Origin: Hygrocybe punicea
Lineage: Eukaryota; Basidiomycota; Agaricomycetes; Agaricales; Hygrophoraceae
Direction of reading: 5' to 3'
Assembly (NCBI GenBank): GCA_963556145.1
Contig: OY744464.1
Location: 7,973,508-8,037,507 of the forward strand
DNA length: 64,000 nucleotides
Shown here: one piece after another, positions 21,673 through 32,604 of the stretch
Layout: every line of letters starts with the position of its first letter
Numbering within the stretch: the stretch's first letter is position 1
The notes under the pieces: model-generated
Told to the model about the DNA's origin: nothing
Seen by the model: only the letters and a program-made list of their open reading frames with translations
Databases searched by the model: none
Program-made: the position numbers and the translations under genes

Positions 21673-23346
21673 TGTTACGTTTCCAACACCACTTCCAACC
21701 CCGATGCCCATTCTGATACCTACCATGACGATTCTGCACTGCACACCTTCCTTTTTCATTTCTTTTTGTCCTTTGTCTTCCTTTCAATGTCATTGTTTCT
21801 TCATTCAGACATCCTTGTATTTTCTTGTTCTTGTTCTCTTTTCTTCCTTTCTTCTAGAACAATCCAGACCAACCATGGACACATCCCCACGTTACCTTGC
21901 TGTACCCGAATAGTCTCCTTGCCAATGGACATCATTGCTATTGTCTTTTCCCTTGCCCTGACATATTGTTGACTTCATCCCACAACAAACCGATTCACAA
22001 TGGCTGTACTCCCGACACAGCTAATTACCATAATCATCATTGGCAGCATCGCCATCGCCTTCCTTATCGGTTTCTACTTTGTTATGATCTATCTTTGGCA
22101 TCGGCACCGAAACCCTTCCGCCATTGATACATCCGACCTCCACCTTGACAATATATCGACACGTAATTGACAATTGCCATTCTCGGATATTTGGTTTCCA
22201 TATTCATACCCTGTGCCTACCATTATCCTCCCTGACGATCCGATGACATTCCTCACCTGCATGTGAACTCTGAACAATCCCCGATCACAAGACATTTCAC
22301 TGTTCTCTCTAATCCAACCATCGCTGAAGCACATTCTTTTGGACTTTGACCACAGACCATACGACTTCCCAAACAGTGAACCAACCCCTATCATATATTG
22401 TTCACACAACATCGCTTCATTGCAGTACCCAACGACTTGTTCCCACAGCTTGTCACCTGTGCCATGACTTGAAACCTGGACCCACATTCATTTATCCTTT
22501 TCCATCCATAACCTTGATACCTCCCACATTCATTTACAACAATACCCTTTCTTGGACGAATACTGACATCAGGTGGACCACGTTGTTCTACACACAGGAC
22601 AAGACATCACCCCTTGATACGTCATTGACACAGACATCGTCATCCGGTACAGCTTATGCTGTTCGCATGTCTGACCTCGACTAGCCCACTGTCTTAGTTG
22701 GTTTTCCTTCCACACATTCCTTTGTTTTCTTTCATGCCGACCTTGCCACTACATCCACACCATCTCAAGACACTCCCTTTACCAATCCCACACTGGACGA
22801 TACCCCTCTTCAACCCGACCGTGCATCGCACTTGTCAGACTGCGCATTTGCCCATTACAGCAAGTGTAGACCCTGAATAGGCAATTCTGTGCATCACATG
22901 ATCTGATGACAAATCATCCGAGTCATCCGGACCTCTTCTATCCTCAATGACACCCGGGCCTCCAGTTGGATCGTGAGAACATCGACATGAGGATGCCTCA
23001 TGTCTGTCTCATGGTGAACACATGGTTTAGTTGGACATGTTGTAGCTTCATGGTTGCATTTCTATTTACCTCCCCTCAAGATCAGTCACTATATATACTG
23101 TTCTTGTTGTTGGTTCGGACTTTTTCTTCTTTCTTTTCCTTACGTTTAGTCTGGTTCTTGGGGCAGACTCATCTTGTTTTGGGTAACCCCCAAGGCTCGC
23201 AATGACATTAGACCATGAACCCTCCCCTTTGTAGCAGTGTTGTCTTAGTTATAAGCAACAATGTAACTGCTGTTCTCTCTCCTGGAAACCCCCCTCCTAG
23301 TTGAGTTGATTGTTGCCGGAGCCCACTGCAGAAGCGATCCATAACA
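21673..23346 (+). mobile_element. Solo LTR, 1674 bp (copy 1)
   Basis: The element starts TGTTACGTTTCCAACACC and ends GCGATCCATAACA, so it has TG...CA ends with TGTTACG/CATAACA inverted tips. The 5-bp direct repeat GTTCA flanks it (21668-21672, 23347-23351). No internal retrotransposon genes are next to it, so it is a solo LTR left by recombination. The length is unusual for a fungal LTR. A second copy of nearly equal length lies at 53884-55555. The superfamily cannot be decided without the internal region; a Ty3-type origin is only a guess. Confidence 0.87.
22000..22170 (+). CDS. 56-aa ORF with one membrane helix inside the solo LTR
   Basis: ATG at 22000, TGA at 22168-22170. Residues ~8-32 are a strongly hydrophobic segment (TIIIIGSIAIAFLIGF) followed by WHRHRN, so a single membrane-spanning helix with a positive flank is predicted. 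The other solo LTR keeps the same ORF, stop and length (54209-54379) with eight silent and about seven conservative amino-acid changes by my count. No relatives recognised. Function unknown; chance conservation cannot be excluded. Confidence 0.4.
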   Translation: MAVLPTQLITIIIIGSIAIAFLIGFYFVMIYLWHRHRNPSAIDTSDLHLDNISTRN

Positions 23347-23351
23347 GTTCA

Positions 23352-23664
23352 GGCTGTAAGCTTTGTCTTCATTATCTGCAGTGCTCTTGAGTCTCCCACA
23401 ATTGTCATTGTTCCCTGGTCCCATTGACCCCTCTACATGATCAGATTTGTATACATTGTTACTTTGAAATAGAACAGGTTTGGATAGAGATGTGGAAAAT
23501 TGCGGTCCACCAAGGAGTTGAATGAGTGAGTGGTAGAAAATGTGTTTAAGGTTTTCTACGATTCAGGGATGAGGAGAGAAGACATGTCTGTATAGCTGCA
23601 AGGCTCCAGAATCTCCATGTTACCCTGGAAGCTGTTCATCATGTTGTATATATATAGAATGTCT
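23352..23664. other. No recognisable feature
   Basis: Unique-looking sequence between the solo LTR and the 44-bp minisatellite; no supported coding region. Confidence 0.3.
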
Positions 23665-24135
23665 GAAAATAAATATCCCATCCCATCTCAGCCCATCGGA
23701 TGCCAGTGGGGAATAAATATCCCACCCCATCTTGGCCCATCCAATGCAATTGGGGAATAAATATCCCATCCATCTCAGCACATCCAATGCCAGTGGAGAC
23801 TAAATATCCCACTGCATCTTGGCCCATCCATTGCAATTTGGAAATAAATATCCCACCCCATCTCGGCCCATCCAATGTCAGTTGGAACTAAATATCTCAG
23901 CCCATCCAATGCCAGTGGGGAATAAATATCTCACCCCATCTCAGCCCATCCAATGCAATTGAGGAATAAAAATCCCACCCAATCTCAGCCCATCCAATGC
24001 CAGTGGGGAATAAATATCCCACCCCATCTTGGCCCATCCAATGCAATTGGAGAATAAATATCCCATCCATGTTGGCCCATCCAATGCCAGTGGGGACTAA
24101 ATATTTCACCCTATCTCAGCCCATTCAATTTTAGT
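23665..24135. repeat. 44-bp minisatellite with alternating variants
   Basis: About eleven units of 44 bp with core CCCATCCAATG at spacings of 43-44 bp (one 34-bp unit near 23880). Two variants alternate, one with GCCAGTGGGGA and one with GCAATTGGGGA, giving an 88-bp higher-order unit. Each unit contains AATAAATATCCCA. The open frames over it are artefacts of the repeat. Confidence 0.9.
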
Positions 24136-24960
24136 AGGAAATCCTTATTTCTAAATTTATGGGCCCATTCAATATCAAGGGAAAAAAATAATTTGGATGT
24201 TGTTAGACCTTGGTCCTACTTTCCATGTTGTCCAGCTGCCGATGAAACTCGTGGTAGGAGTAACCCCTCAATTCCAAGTTGATCTAATCCATGATACTAA
24301 TTGGTAATCCACTCTCACCGGTTACTAGCTTCTTATGTCAAGTTCAGACAGGGTATTACCAATGATTGAGCTCGAAATTTATCCTTAACGTTCTGCTTAT
24401 ATCACTCTGCAGAACCAGCATGAATTCCTCCATGGCTCAGGGGTTGAGATGTGTGTGCTAGCTGATACAAGCCATCCCTGGGTTATGGCACATTCGTTCC
24501 TCTTGCATTTATGTGTTCAAGATTAAGCTCAACATTGGTACTAGGATTTTTCTTCTATAAACAAAGTATAAAAATCACTTTTAGATTCCACACCATATCC
24601 TCCAGTAATTTTACAAATTTTTGTATTATATTCTCTCAAATAGCTCAGGTACTATTTAATTTACAATTAAGTCCTTCAAATGAAAGATCATGCCAGGCAT
24701 TTCTTGGAATTGCAATTTCTCAAACATTATAGATAACCAATTTGAAAAATTTGAACAGGTAGATGCTTTGGACATCTGAGGGTACTTGTTGAACAGTTTC
24801 AAGCTTTACTTTACTAACCTGGACATCTTACTAATTGTTTAAGTCATGTTACAGTTGCAAAGCACTTTGCACTGTTGGACTGCCACCATGTAAGCCTGTT
24901 TCACTTGAAAACATTTATGCACAAACTTGATTTGTGTTAACCCAAATCCAACACTTTGTT
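24136..24960. other. No recognisable gene
   Basis: AT-rich, without a convincing open frame, inverted repeat or RNA gene. It may include upstream parts of the decayed gene that follows. Confidence 0.3.
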
Positions 24961-27510
24961 TACCCAGTTCATGTTGGTTAGTCTTCAATACAACCATCCT
25001 CAACTATGGTGTTTGGCTGGCTATGACCAGTTACCTGCCATTGATGATACCCTGACCTTTAATTTACCACACCTCACACAATGCTTTGGTCAGGATGTCC
25101 AAGTAGTGTCTATTTGATGGGAGTTGTGGTCACCAAACTGTTGAGGGTTTGCCTTTCTTCCTGGAAGAAAGAGGCCTGACTTTCTTGCAAAACCCTTGAT
25201 TCCACAAACACTGAGACACTTCGATGGGAGTCTCAGACGATTTGACCCCACCGTTGTTTATATGGCACAGGGATTGTGAGAATGCACCTAAATTCTTACA
25301 GGTCTATCCTGGTCTTCAGATGACTCCAATGAAGGGTTCTTGATCCCAGATGCCTGTGAGCTCTTGCATAATCAAATTCTGAATGTTGATGCAATGGTGG
25401 AAGCAAATGCACACATTAGGAAGCTGCATCCAAACCTTTTGTCAATGCAGCCCAAATACCCCTCAACATCTGATTTGCGTGCTTTAGCTTGCATAATGCT
25501 ATACAAGCAGGCAGTGGATATAGTCACAAGTATTCAACAAGGGTTGAAGGTTAAGGCAGCTTGGATAGAGATGGTGAGCCAGATTTTGGATCACCCAGAT
25601 TCCTGGAACTTGAGCAAACTGTGACAATCAATAGTTCCTTTGGCAAATGATGATTTCATTGGTGTATGGTTAAATGGTGCTGAAGAAGAAACATCTCTCT
25701 GGCTTCTCATTCATGAGAGAGTGCCATGCTTCATTGCCCATCAATATGTTCCTGGGAAAGATTTCCCAACACTGAATAATTCATCAGTCAAGGATTGTTG
25801 CTGACCTATTGTCTGTGCAACATTCACCTCTAGAACTGATGTTGAGGAATTCACATCACCTCACAGTAATGGTTATGAGCAACTCACTGCAAGTTTGAAT
25901 TCAAAAACCACAGATGGCATTATAGATTGAGGTATTCCTGCATCTTGTTTCTACCCTCTGGACCATCTCAACAATCCATCATCCTGGATGCAGGGTTGGG
26001 ACCATCAATTAATTGTCCCAATTCATTCTGCCAGTACAAGCCTTTTGTCATCCAGCTAAACCATACCCCATACCTTCAAACTTGATGAAGTCATAATGGA
26101 CCCAGAAAGGATCCCATGGATCAGACCACCACCAATTGCTGGTATAAAACAAGGGAAATGGTCCCATTGGTGGCCTGACGAGACAAAGGAGTACTTTCCA
26201 TGCTTTCATCAGCATGGTAAAGCAGATCAGGACTCCATCCACAAGTGGTATGACAGGGAGAACATGCGTATTCTATACATGAATGATGCTTTGGAACAAC
26301 CCCATGGATTTATGTCAGACAGGAATAGATTTGGCCTTCCTGCTCCACACTATGAATACCATGAGCTGGTCAAAAACCAGCTTGTACTTCAAAAACCCTC
26401 ATTGGGTTTATCCAAACATGAACCCAGCAGGAGGTGACATGTCATGCAAGGTGGATGCACCGAACCCTGATGAATTACCAATATGAAATCTTCTACATCA
26501 CAAGCCGTTGATTGATGTCAGGGCCTATGAGGATGCAATTTGGGGAAATGATGCTTCTGACATGGAGGATAGCACATACCAAGTGACAGCCCAAACAAAT
26601 CGTGATATCCAACCATCCCCCACAACCTTAAATGTTGTGCAAATCAGTCCTACAACCTTCAACGTTGTGCAAATCAGTCCTACCCCACAAGAAATGACAG
26701 GAAGTCAAGGGTGTCCCAACTTGATGGGCGAACCCACTGAGGGACCTGCTTCTGTTGATATTTCAAATCAAGTTCATCAGCTCATTCTGGTGTCACAATA
26801 TCTCCATGGTTAACTTGGACTCATACAACAAACTCCTTTCCAGAATGGTTTCAATGATCTGTCACTTTTGTCCAAACATGGGCCATACCTCACCTTGCAC
26901 TGTTTGGTGCTTTTCTTTGCTCACTTCTCAATTATTCAAGTTCCATGCAATTTTGATGGACAGTGAAGTTGCCAAATGTTCCATGCATGTTGAATATGCA
27001 CCGCTGTTGGCCTACTTCCACCTAATTTATAGAAACAGCATTATGGAGTTTGAGAGGCACATTCAGAATGGCATGCACCTGTCCCACTATCTGCACAAGC
27101 TATCTGCCGCTCTCAAAGAAGAAATATTCAAGATGTCTCCACTGAACAAAATCATTACATCCTCATGGAGATCACAAGTTATTCATGAATGGGTGACAAG
27201 GAGCTATCACTGGTACAGATACAGTGATCTAGGCCAAGGGTTGTACAACACACACACCAAAAACTCAAACACAAGTCCTTACCATAATGATCACCTTGCT
27301 TTTGGTTGCTATATTTGTTTTCTGTGCATCATTACAGCTTACTGGAGCAGTTTCTTTCTTAGATTGGAAGAAATACCTGCCTGTGGCACTCCAGGATGTT
27401 GCAGGGCCTGAAATATTTGAACAGTTAACAAATGAACTTCCACTGCCATTCAGTCAACCCTGTGATCATTTCAATGCTGCCTCATTGCTATTACACCTGG
27501 GTTATATTTA
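24960..27510 (+). pseudogene. Decayed lineage-specific hypothetical gene(s)
   Basis: Plus-strand coding-like blocks run from about 25020 (AGYDQLPAIDDTLTFNLPHL) through 25340-25624 (SDLRALACIMLYKQAVDIV) and, after TGA near 25622, on through FIGVWLNGAEEETSLWLLIH, RVPCFIAHQYVPGKDFP, SRTDVEEF, then 26096-26437 (RIPWIRPPPIAGIKQGKW, DSIHKWYDREN). Further stretches continue at 26508-26813 and to 27510. The pattern of a nuclease-sized W/P-rich protein with an FIxHQYxPGxDFP motif resembles hypothetical proteins common in mushroom genomes; no function is known to me. Several in-frame stops (near 25622, 25801, 25927, 26056) show decay. Confidence 0.55.
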
Positions 27511-28784
27511 AGAATGTCTAAATTCTACATAGATATCTAAAATATTTATGTGATGGAAATGCCAATTTTGGTTAGAATGCTCTGCATGATTAGAAAGAAT
27601 AAATTTGGGCCACACAATTTGACAGTATGCATCAACCCACTACCCTGTATGTCCAATGTTACGAGTTCTTTTAATTTATTAAAAGACTCGTTCTTTATCA
27701 GACCTGGTTCAGTGAGGATTCGTAATTAATTAATTAATTGATTAATTAATTAATAAAGTTGATCGCCTATAGACAAAAATTTTTTGGGCAAGAGATATGA
27801 TTCTACTTCTGATACCAGAAAATAACACCATGTTGGGGCCATGTGTGGACAAGCTTACATAAGCATCCAAATATGGGTTGCCTCAGAAAAGACACATTAC
27901 CTTCAAATTATATTCAAAATATTCGTACTGACTTCAATTCTTATCGGAATCAGCTGAAAATTGAACTGCTGACTAATATAACCATTTCGGGCAAGGTGTG
28001 ACAGTCACATGTGACCAATCTGACCATATAAGGCAATTTCTGATATCATATAGCAAATTTTTTACTGATCGCAATGGTGATAGTCACATGTGACCAGTCT
28101 AACTATATAAGGTAATTTTACATGATATATGCTAAATTTTGAGGTGATCACAGGAGTCATAGTCACATGTGACCACTGTTACTATATATAGAAATATTAG
28201 CCGTATAAGCAGAAATCAGTGTAACTCAGATGATATAATGATATTCTTACTCAAAACATATAATTCAATGTGATATTGCTGTATATATTATATGCTAATT
28301 ATATATTTCAAGCAAAATCACTCATCGATGTTCGTAATAATCAGACAAATAAAAATCCAATAACAGAAACAAGACTTTGTTCATGCCAACATTGGCCCAC
28401 TTAAGCACAGCTGTCTTCATGTTATCATCTGTTGTGCAGCAAGGTTATGGAGAAGTGGGGTTAAGCAAATGTAAGTCAATTGTTATCATACTGTTTGAAG
28501 ACAGTTGTATTTGACAGTTGACATGTTGCTCTCTTTTTTGGCTGAGAATATTGTATAATGATGAAGCAAAGAAGACATGACAGTGGGAGAGGAGGTCAAG
28601 ACACGCTATGTAGTTTTATTTTTTCTACTTTTTATGTTGCTATGGTGAGAGGTGGGCTTATTAATATATAATATATGCTATATGTCTTCTATCACATGTA
28701 ACATGCTTTATGCAATTTAATATTATTATTTACTTCATCATAAAAGTGAGGAGGGGAAAAAAAGAACTCGTTCATGCCATGCGC
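27511..28784. other. AT-rich intergenic DNA
   Basis: No supported gene. It includes a (TAAT)n tract at 27723-27755 and the 79-bp repeat described separately. Confidence 0.4.
28003..28190. repeat. 79-bp tandem repeat, three copies, each with a palindrome
   Basis: AGTCACATGTGACCA starts at 28003, 28082 and 28161, exactly 79 bp apart. GTCACATGTGAC is a 12-bp perfect palindrome with a CACATGTG E-box-like core. Each unit also carries a CTATATA-type stretch just downstream. Confidence 0.85.
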
Positions 28785-29165
28785 AGCACTGGCCCACTAA
28801 ACAAGTCACAGTACTCCCCCAAAGCTGTTCAACTAATTGCAACTTCCATATATCTGGCCAGGGGTGAAAGCCTCCTTGGAGGCATATGCAGGGGTTTTTC
28901 AACCCATGCGGGTTTGGCCCCTGGCACCATTGGGTATGGGTACAGGTTGCCAAATCAAGAACCACGAGAAACCTGTGACCCCGTGGGTAGCCATGACTGA
29001 ACAATGACTTCCTGTCACAACCACCCAATACAGCAACATGAGCAGAGCAGTTCACGATTGAGAACTGTTCTGCTCAAGATAAGTCTCTTTTTTGATTGAA
29101 AGTTGATACTCTTACTAACTAAAACTGTTTTAGTGGAATATTCCTGTACTAGGCTATGGCACCGC
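28785..29165. other. hAT-like subterminal sequence and a hairpin
   Basis: 28855-29010 is full of CCCATGCGGG, GGGTATGGGTAC, ACCTGTGACC and CCGTGGGTAGCC motifs, like the ends of the hAT element at 858-2495, but no matching TIR pair or 8-bp duplication was found. A 14-bp-arm hairpin (29040-29053 with 29062-29075, one mismatch, 8-nt loop) follows. Probably a truncated relative. Confidence 0.4.
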
Positions 29166-29403
29166 TGTGGTGAACGCGGCCTGGGTAGGCGCGGATTTGG
29201 GGTGTGCGAGATCATTGTCAGTGGGATAGAAACCCAAAACTCTACTTGTTTGTAACTATGTACACAAGCCACTATATAGGTACTGTATAGTATCTATAAA
29301 TGGAATGTGGTGAAGAAATGGTGAAGTGAGATTGTAAAGAAGATAAGAACTGTAACAATAGAAAATAAGAGAATACGCATGCAGAGAGATATCAATCTCT
29401 ACA
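29166..29403 (-). repeat. 3' LTR of element copy 2
   Basis: 238 bp, homologous to the LTRs of copy 1 in reverse. It ends (plus strand) in ATCAATCTCTACA, the reverse complement of the LTR start. Confidence 0.9.
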
Positions 29404-29551
29404 TCCACTAGGGACACTAATAGAGACTGTCCTCAGTCTCACGCAAGGCAAGGAATAAGGAAACACATGGGAAAAAGTGGGGAGGGAGGGAAGGGACAAC
29501 ACATGACAGAGCAAAGAAAAAGAAAGAAAGAAAGAGAGAAAAAAAATCCAA

Positions 29552-31294
29552 TCAACAAGAATCTTCCAACACATAATCTTCCAACTTCTCCAACCGATCA
29601 ACCAACTTAACCATCTTTTGCTCCAAAACTTTGACAGCCTTAAGACATAACAATGCTGACTCGAGAGCACGCAGGGTTGCAGTGGGTATGTCATCATGGA
29701 GCGGTAGTGCATGGGCATAGCAGGATGGGGTTGAGCACGGGGTCATGGTATGGGCTACCGAATGGGCCTGCAAGGCTCCGTGGGGTGGATCGTGGGCGTG
29801 CGGGGTTGACTGGGGTAGCGGGTGACGTGGTGTGTTGGGGGCATCGAAGAGGGACAGGGCCGGACTCGTTTGGGACGGGAGGGGGCCGTACAGAGGTGTG
29901 GGGGCGTGAACGTGGGCGTAGGGGCTGGTCCGTGGGTCCATTGGGGGCTTGAACATGGCGGGGGCGGCTTGTACGGCGTCACGGAGGGTGATATGGGGGT
30001 CCTGGCGGTGGTACGCGGCTGCTGGTGGTCGAAACAAGAGCGGAACGGGGGCAGATGTGGCGGAATTGGTCAAAAACAAGGTATGTTTGGGGCTGGCACG
30101 GGTTTCTGGGGATGGCGGGGGTGTGTCACAGATGGCCTCTGGGGACGACGGCGAGGGCGGAGACGTGGACGGCTGGTGACACAAGGGTGAAACGAGGGCG
30201 GATACACTGGGACAGGTCGAAAATGACGTCCGTTGAGTGTCGGCACGGTTTTCTGGAGACGGCGTGGGGACAGACAGCGGGGGCGTGTAACGGTTCGCCT
30301 CTAGGGACGACGTCGAGGCCGTGGACGCGAACGCAGGGCGAAACGGGGGTGAAACGGAGGCAGACGTGCCGGGACGCGTGGGAATCGGCCTTGAACGTGC
30401 GCGGAGGCGTTTTCCTGGGGATGGTGCGCGTTCAAACGACGGGTGTACATCGTGGCTTGCATCTGGGGACGACAGAGAGGGCGTAGACGCTGACGGCAGG
30501 CGAAATGGGAGTGGAATGGGGGCAGAAACGGGGGCCGATGTTGAAAATGGCGTCTGTGGGGCGCTAGCACGGACTCCTGGGGACAACGCAGGCTCAAACA
30601 GTGGGGGCATGTCACGGCTGGCCTCTTTGGATGACGGCGAGGGTGTAGACAGTGACGGCAGGCGAAACGAGGGTGAAACGGAGGTGGTTGTGTCGATACG
30701 CGTGTTTTCGATGCGTTGGGGCGTGTGGGCGGGTCGTCCTGAGGCTGGCAAGGGCGCAGACGGTAGGGGCGCATCACGGTTCATCTCTGGGGATGACAGC
30801 GTGTCCGTAGGTGCAAACGGGGTTCCATTTGAGCCGGAAACGAGGGGGGACGCGTCGATACGCATGTTAACATTGCATTGGTGCGCGCGGACGCGTTTTC
30901 CTGCACGGGAACCACAGAAACAGCGAGGAGGGGCGTACCTGGGACTGCACATGCAACAGCCGTTGCAATGCGCACACTTTCCTTCGACTACTGGGTCTCC
31001 GTTACTTGTTTCCTGCGCGAGACGCGCTCCATGTTGGACGGGTTCGTTGCGGCCATTCTGGGGCTTTCCGGGTGCGGTTTTTCGAGCGGGATCTGTGGGG
31101 GGTCGTCTTCCGAGTCCGTTGGTGGTGTTTAAACGCGTGTGGCGGGCAGGACTAGTGTAAATAAATGGAAATCCGAAGGGGTGGACATGTTGAACACCAT
31201 GTGACGTGGCCATGACGCTGTGACAAAAGGCCGACTGCTGCAGCCCTGGAGGCGCGACTGGTATGAAATAACCATACGGAGGTGTCGAAAACAT
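29552..31294 (-). CDS. Proline-rich LTR-element ORF (copy 2)
   Basis: 580 codons starting at an ATG homologous to that of copy 1 (MFSTPPYGYF here, MIPTPMYGYF there). The cysteine cluster CAHCNGCCMC, the basic stretch after it, the ~54-residue repeats and the C-terminal leucine heptads are all kept. The length difference of 27 residues is fully explained by three in-frame indels: 3 residues near the N-terminus, 5 in a PPPS run and 19 before DPRTSPYAH. No internal stop or frameshift exists in spite of many substitutions. Unknown family. Confidence 0.68.
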   Translation of the reverse strand: MFSTPPYGYFIPVAPPGLQQSAFCHSVMATSHGVQHVHPFGFPFIYTSPARHTRLNTTNGLGRRPPTDPARKTAPGKPQNGRNEPVQHGARLAQETSNGDPVVEGKCAHCNGCCMCSPRYAPPRCFCGSRAGKRVRAHQCNVNMRIDASPLVSGSNGTPFAPTDTLSSPEMNRDAPLPSAPLPASGRPAHTPQRIENTRIDTTTSVSPSFRLPSLSTPSPSSKEASRDMPPLFEPALSPGVRASAPQTPFSTSAPVSAPIPLPFRLPSASTPSLSSPDASHDVHPSFERAPSPGKRLRARSRPIPTRPGTSASVSPPFRPAFASTASTSSLEANRYTPPLSVPTPSPENRADTQRTSFSTCPSVSALVSPLCHQPSTSPPSPSSPEAICDTPPPSPETRASPKHTLFLTNSATSAPVPLLFRPPAAAYHRQDPHITLRDAVQAAPAMFKPPMDPRTSPYAHVHAPTPLYGPLPSQTSPALSLFDAPNTPRHPLPQSTPHAHDPPHGALQAHSVAHTMTPCSTPSCYAHALPLHDDIPTATLRALESALLCLKAVKVLEQKMVKLVDRLEKLEDYVLEDSC

Positions 31295-31471
31295 CAGAAA
31301 TGGGCCTTAAGAGCTGGTGGAAGACTGGAGGTGCTTGAAATGCTGCCGAATACGGGGCGCTGTTGACTATGGGGCGCTGTTGCTGCCAGAAAGAGGGAAA
31401 GGTGCCAAAATGGTAAAGTCAAAGAGAGATAAGTGAAGAAGAGCTTGACAGTCCTCGCGGTGGGCTCCAGA

Positions 31472-32491
31472 TGTAGATGAACGCAGCCTGGGTAGGCGCG
31501 GATTCGGGTTGTGCGAGATCATTGTCACTGGGGTCAAAACCCAAAACTCAACTTGTTTGTAACTACACTGGTGTTCGATTGGTCATCCCAAATCAGCCAT
31601 GTGACCTGAGAGGCTGAGGCGGGCCAGATCCAGCCATGCTGCCATACAAAAAAGGCAGCGTCTGTCCGATATCCAGGATTTGCCACACGGCATCGACGTG
31701 AAAGTTCTATGTAGATTTGATATAGAACTTTATAGACCACCAAATCAGGAAACGTGATTATTGCACAATTTCTGGTACTATATACAGGCCAGCTACACCA
31801 AATCTCCTCCTGCTCTGGCGGCACTCAGCCCATCATCCTGTGTTAAAAGAAGTCAATCAGTGTAGAAGAGTAAAGGAAAATAGTAAAAGGGGATGTACTT
31901 GCCATTCTTTATCCTGGTAGTGTAGAGGAATGGTGGAGAGAGACGACGTGGTTGAGAATAAGTTGAACATGGCGAAGGTTCAAAAATTGGGCTCGGAGTT
32001 GTGACGGAGTTTGAATATATCACCTTGTTTCGCCAAGTCCTTCCACAATTTTCGCTAAGTCCTTCCGTGACATCAAAATATACATGGAATCGATGTTGAC
32101 CCGACATTGAGCTGTCAGTGATCGGTCCAGCCCAAGATTTGGCGCTGGGCCATACTTAAATTTGATCAAAATTATATAAGTAAAGAAGTCGATCTGTGAT
32201 GACCATGAATACAATGTCATTTTCATCACCTTCTATCCATTGCCGAATTTAGATTGGGTTTGCAGCGGGATCAGAAATAAATATCATCTATTTCTAGCGC
32301 TGCCTTTTTTAGGTCCCAGGGACGCTGTGAGCCAAACGGCGGTGTATGTACACAAGCCACTATATAGGTACTGTATAGTATCTATAAATGGAATGTGGTG
32401 AAGAAATGGTGAAGTGAGATTGTAAAGAAGATAAGAACTGTAACAATAGAAAATAAGAGAATACACATGCAGAGAGATATCAATCTCTACA
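31472..32491 (-). repeat. 5' LTR of element copy 2, split
   Basis: The outer part is 32347-32491 and the inner part 31472-31565; joined at TA they give a 239-bp LTR. The outer 145 bp differ from the 3' LTR at one visible site, whereas the inner 94 bp differ at about ten. Confidence 0.85.
31566..32344. mobile_element. 779-bp insertion with TA duplication
   Basis: TA flanks both ends (31564-31565 and 32345-32346) and removing the insert restores the LTR exactly. Ends are CACTGGTGTTCG and (reverse complement of right end) CACCGCCGTTTG, an imperfect 12-bp inverted pair. TA duplication suggests a Tc1/mariner or pogo-type non-autonomous element. No transposase is encoded. Confidence 0.75.
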
Positions 32492-32604
32492 CCGTCATCC
32501 AACACCATCTCACACCAACACCACCACCAACCAACCTCGATTGGCAATGGCAATGGCAGCACCAACACCAACACCAACAGCATCCAATGCGAACACAATC
32601 CAAA

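Larger units (their letters stand above)
29166..32491 (-). mobile_element. Short LTR element (copy 2, minus strand), with nested insertion
   Basis: This is the same element as 7207-9833, reversed. The 3' LTR is 29166-29403. The 5' LTR is 31472-31565 plus 32347-32491, split by a TA-flanked 779-bp insertion. The flanking tetranucleotides are CCGC (29162-29165) and CCGT (32492-32495), a possible diverged 4-bp duplication of the same CCGN type as copy 1. The interior carries the 580-codon ORF 31294-29552. It is older than copy 1, since the LTRs differ at several positions. Confidence 0.87.

Noticed and set aside
21673..23346. Duplicated protein-coding gene shared with 53884-55555
   Set aside because: TG...CA ends and perfect 5-bp target duplications at both loci show that these are solo LTRs.
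23665..24109. Open frames with repeated GWDIYF-type peptides
   Set aside because: They are translation of the 44-bp minisatellite on the minus strand.
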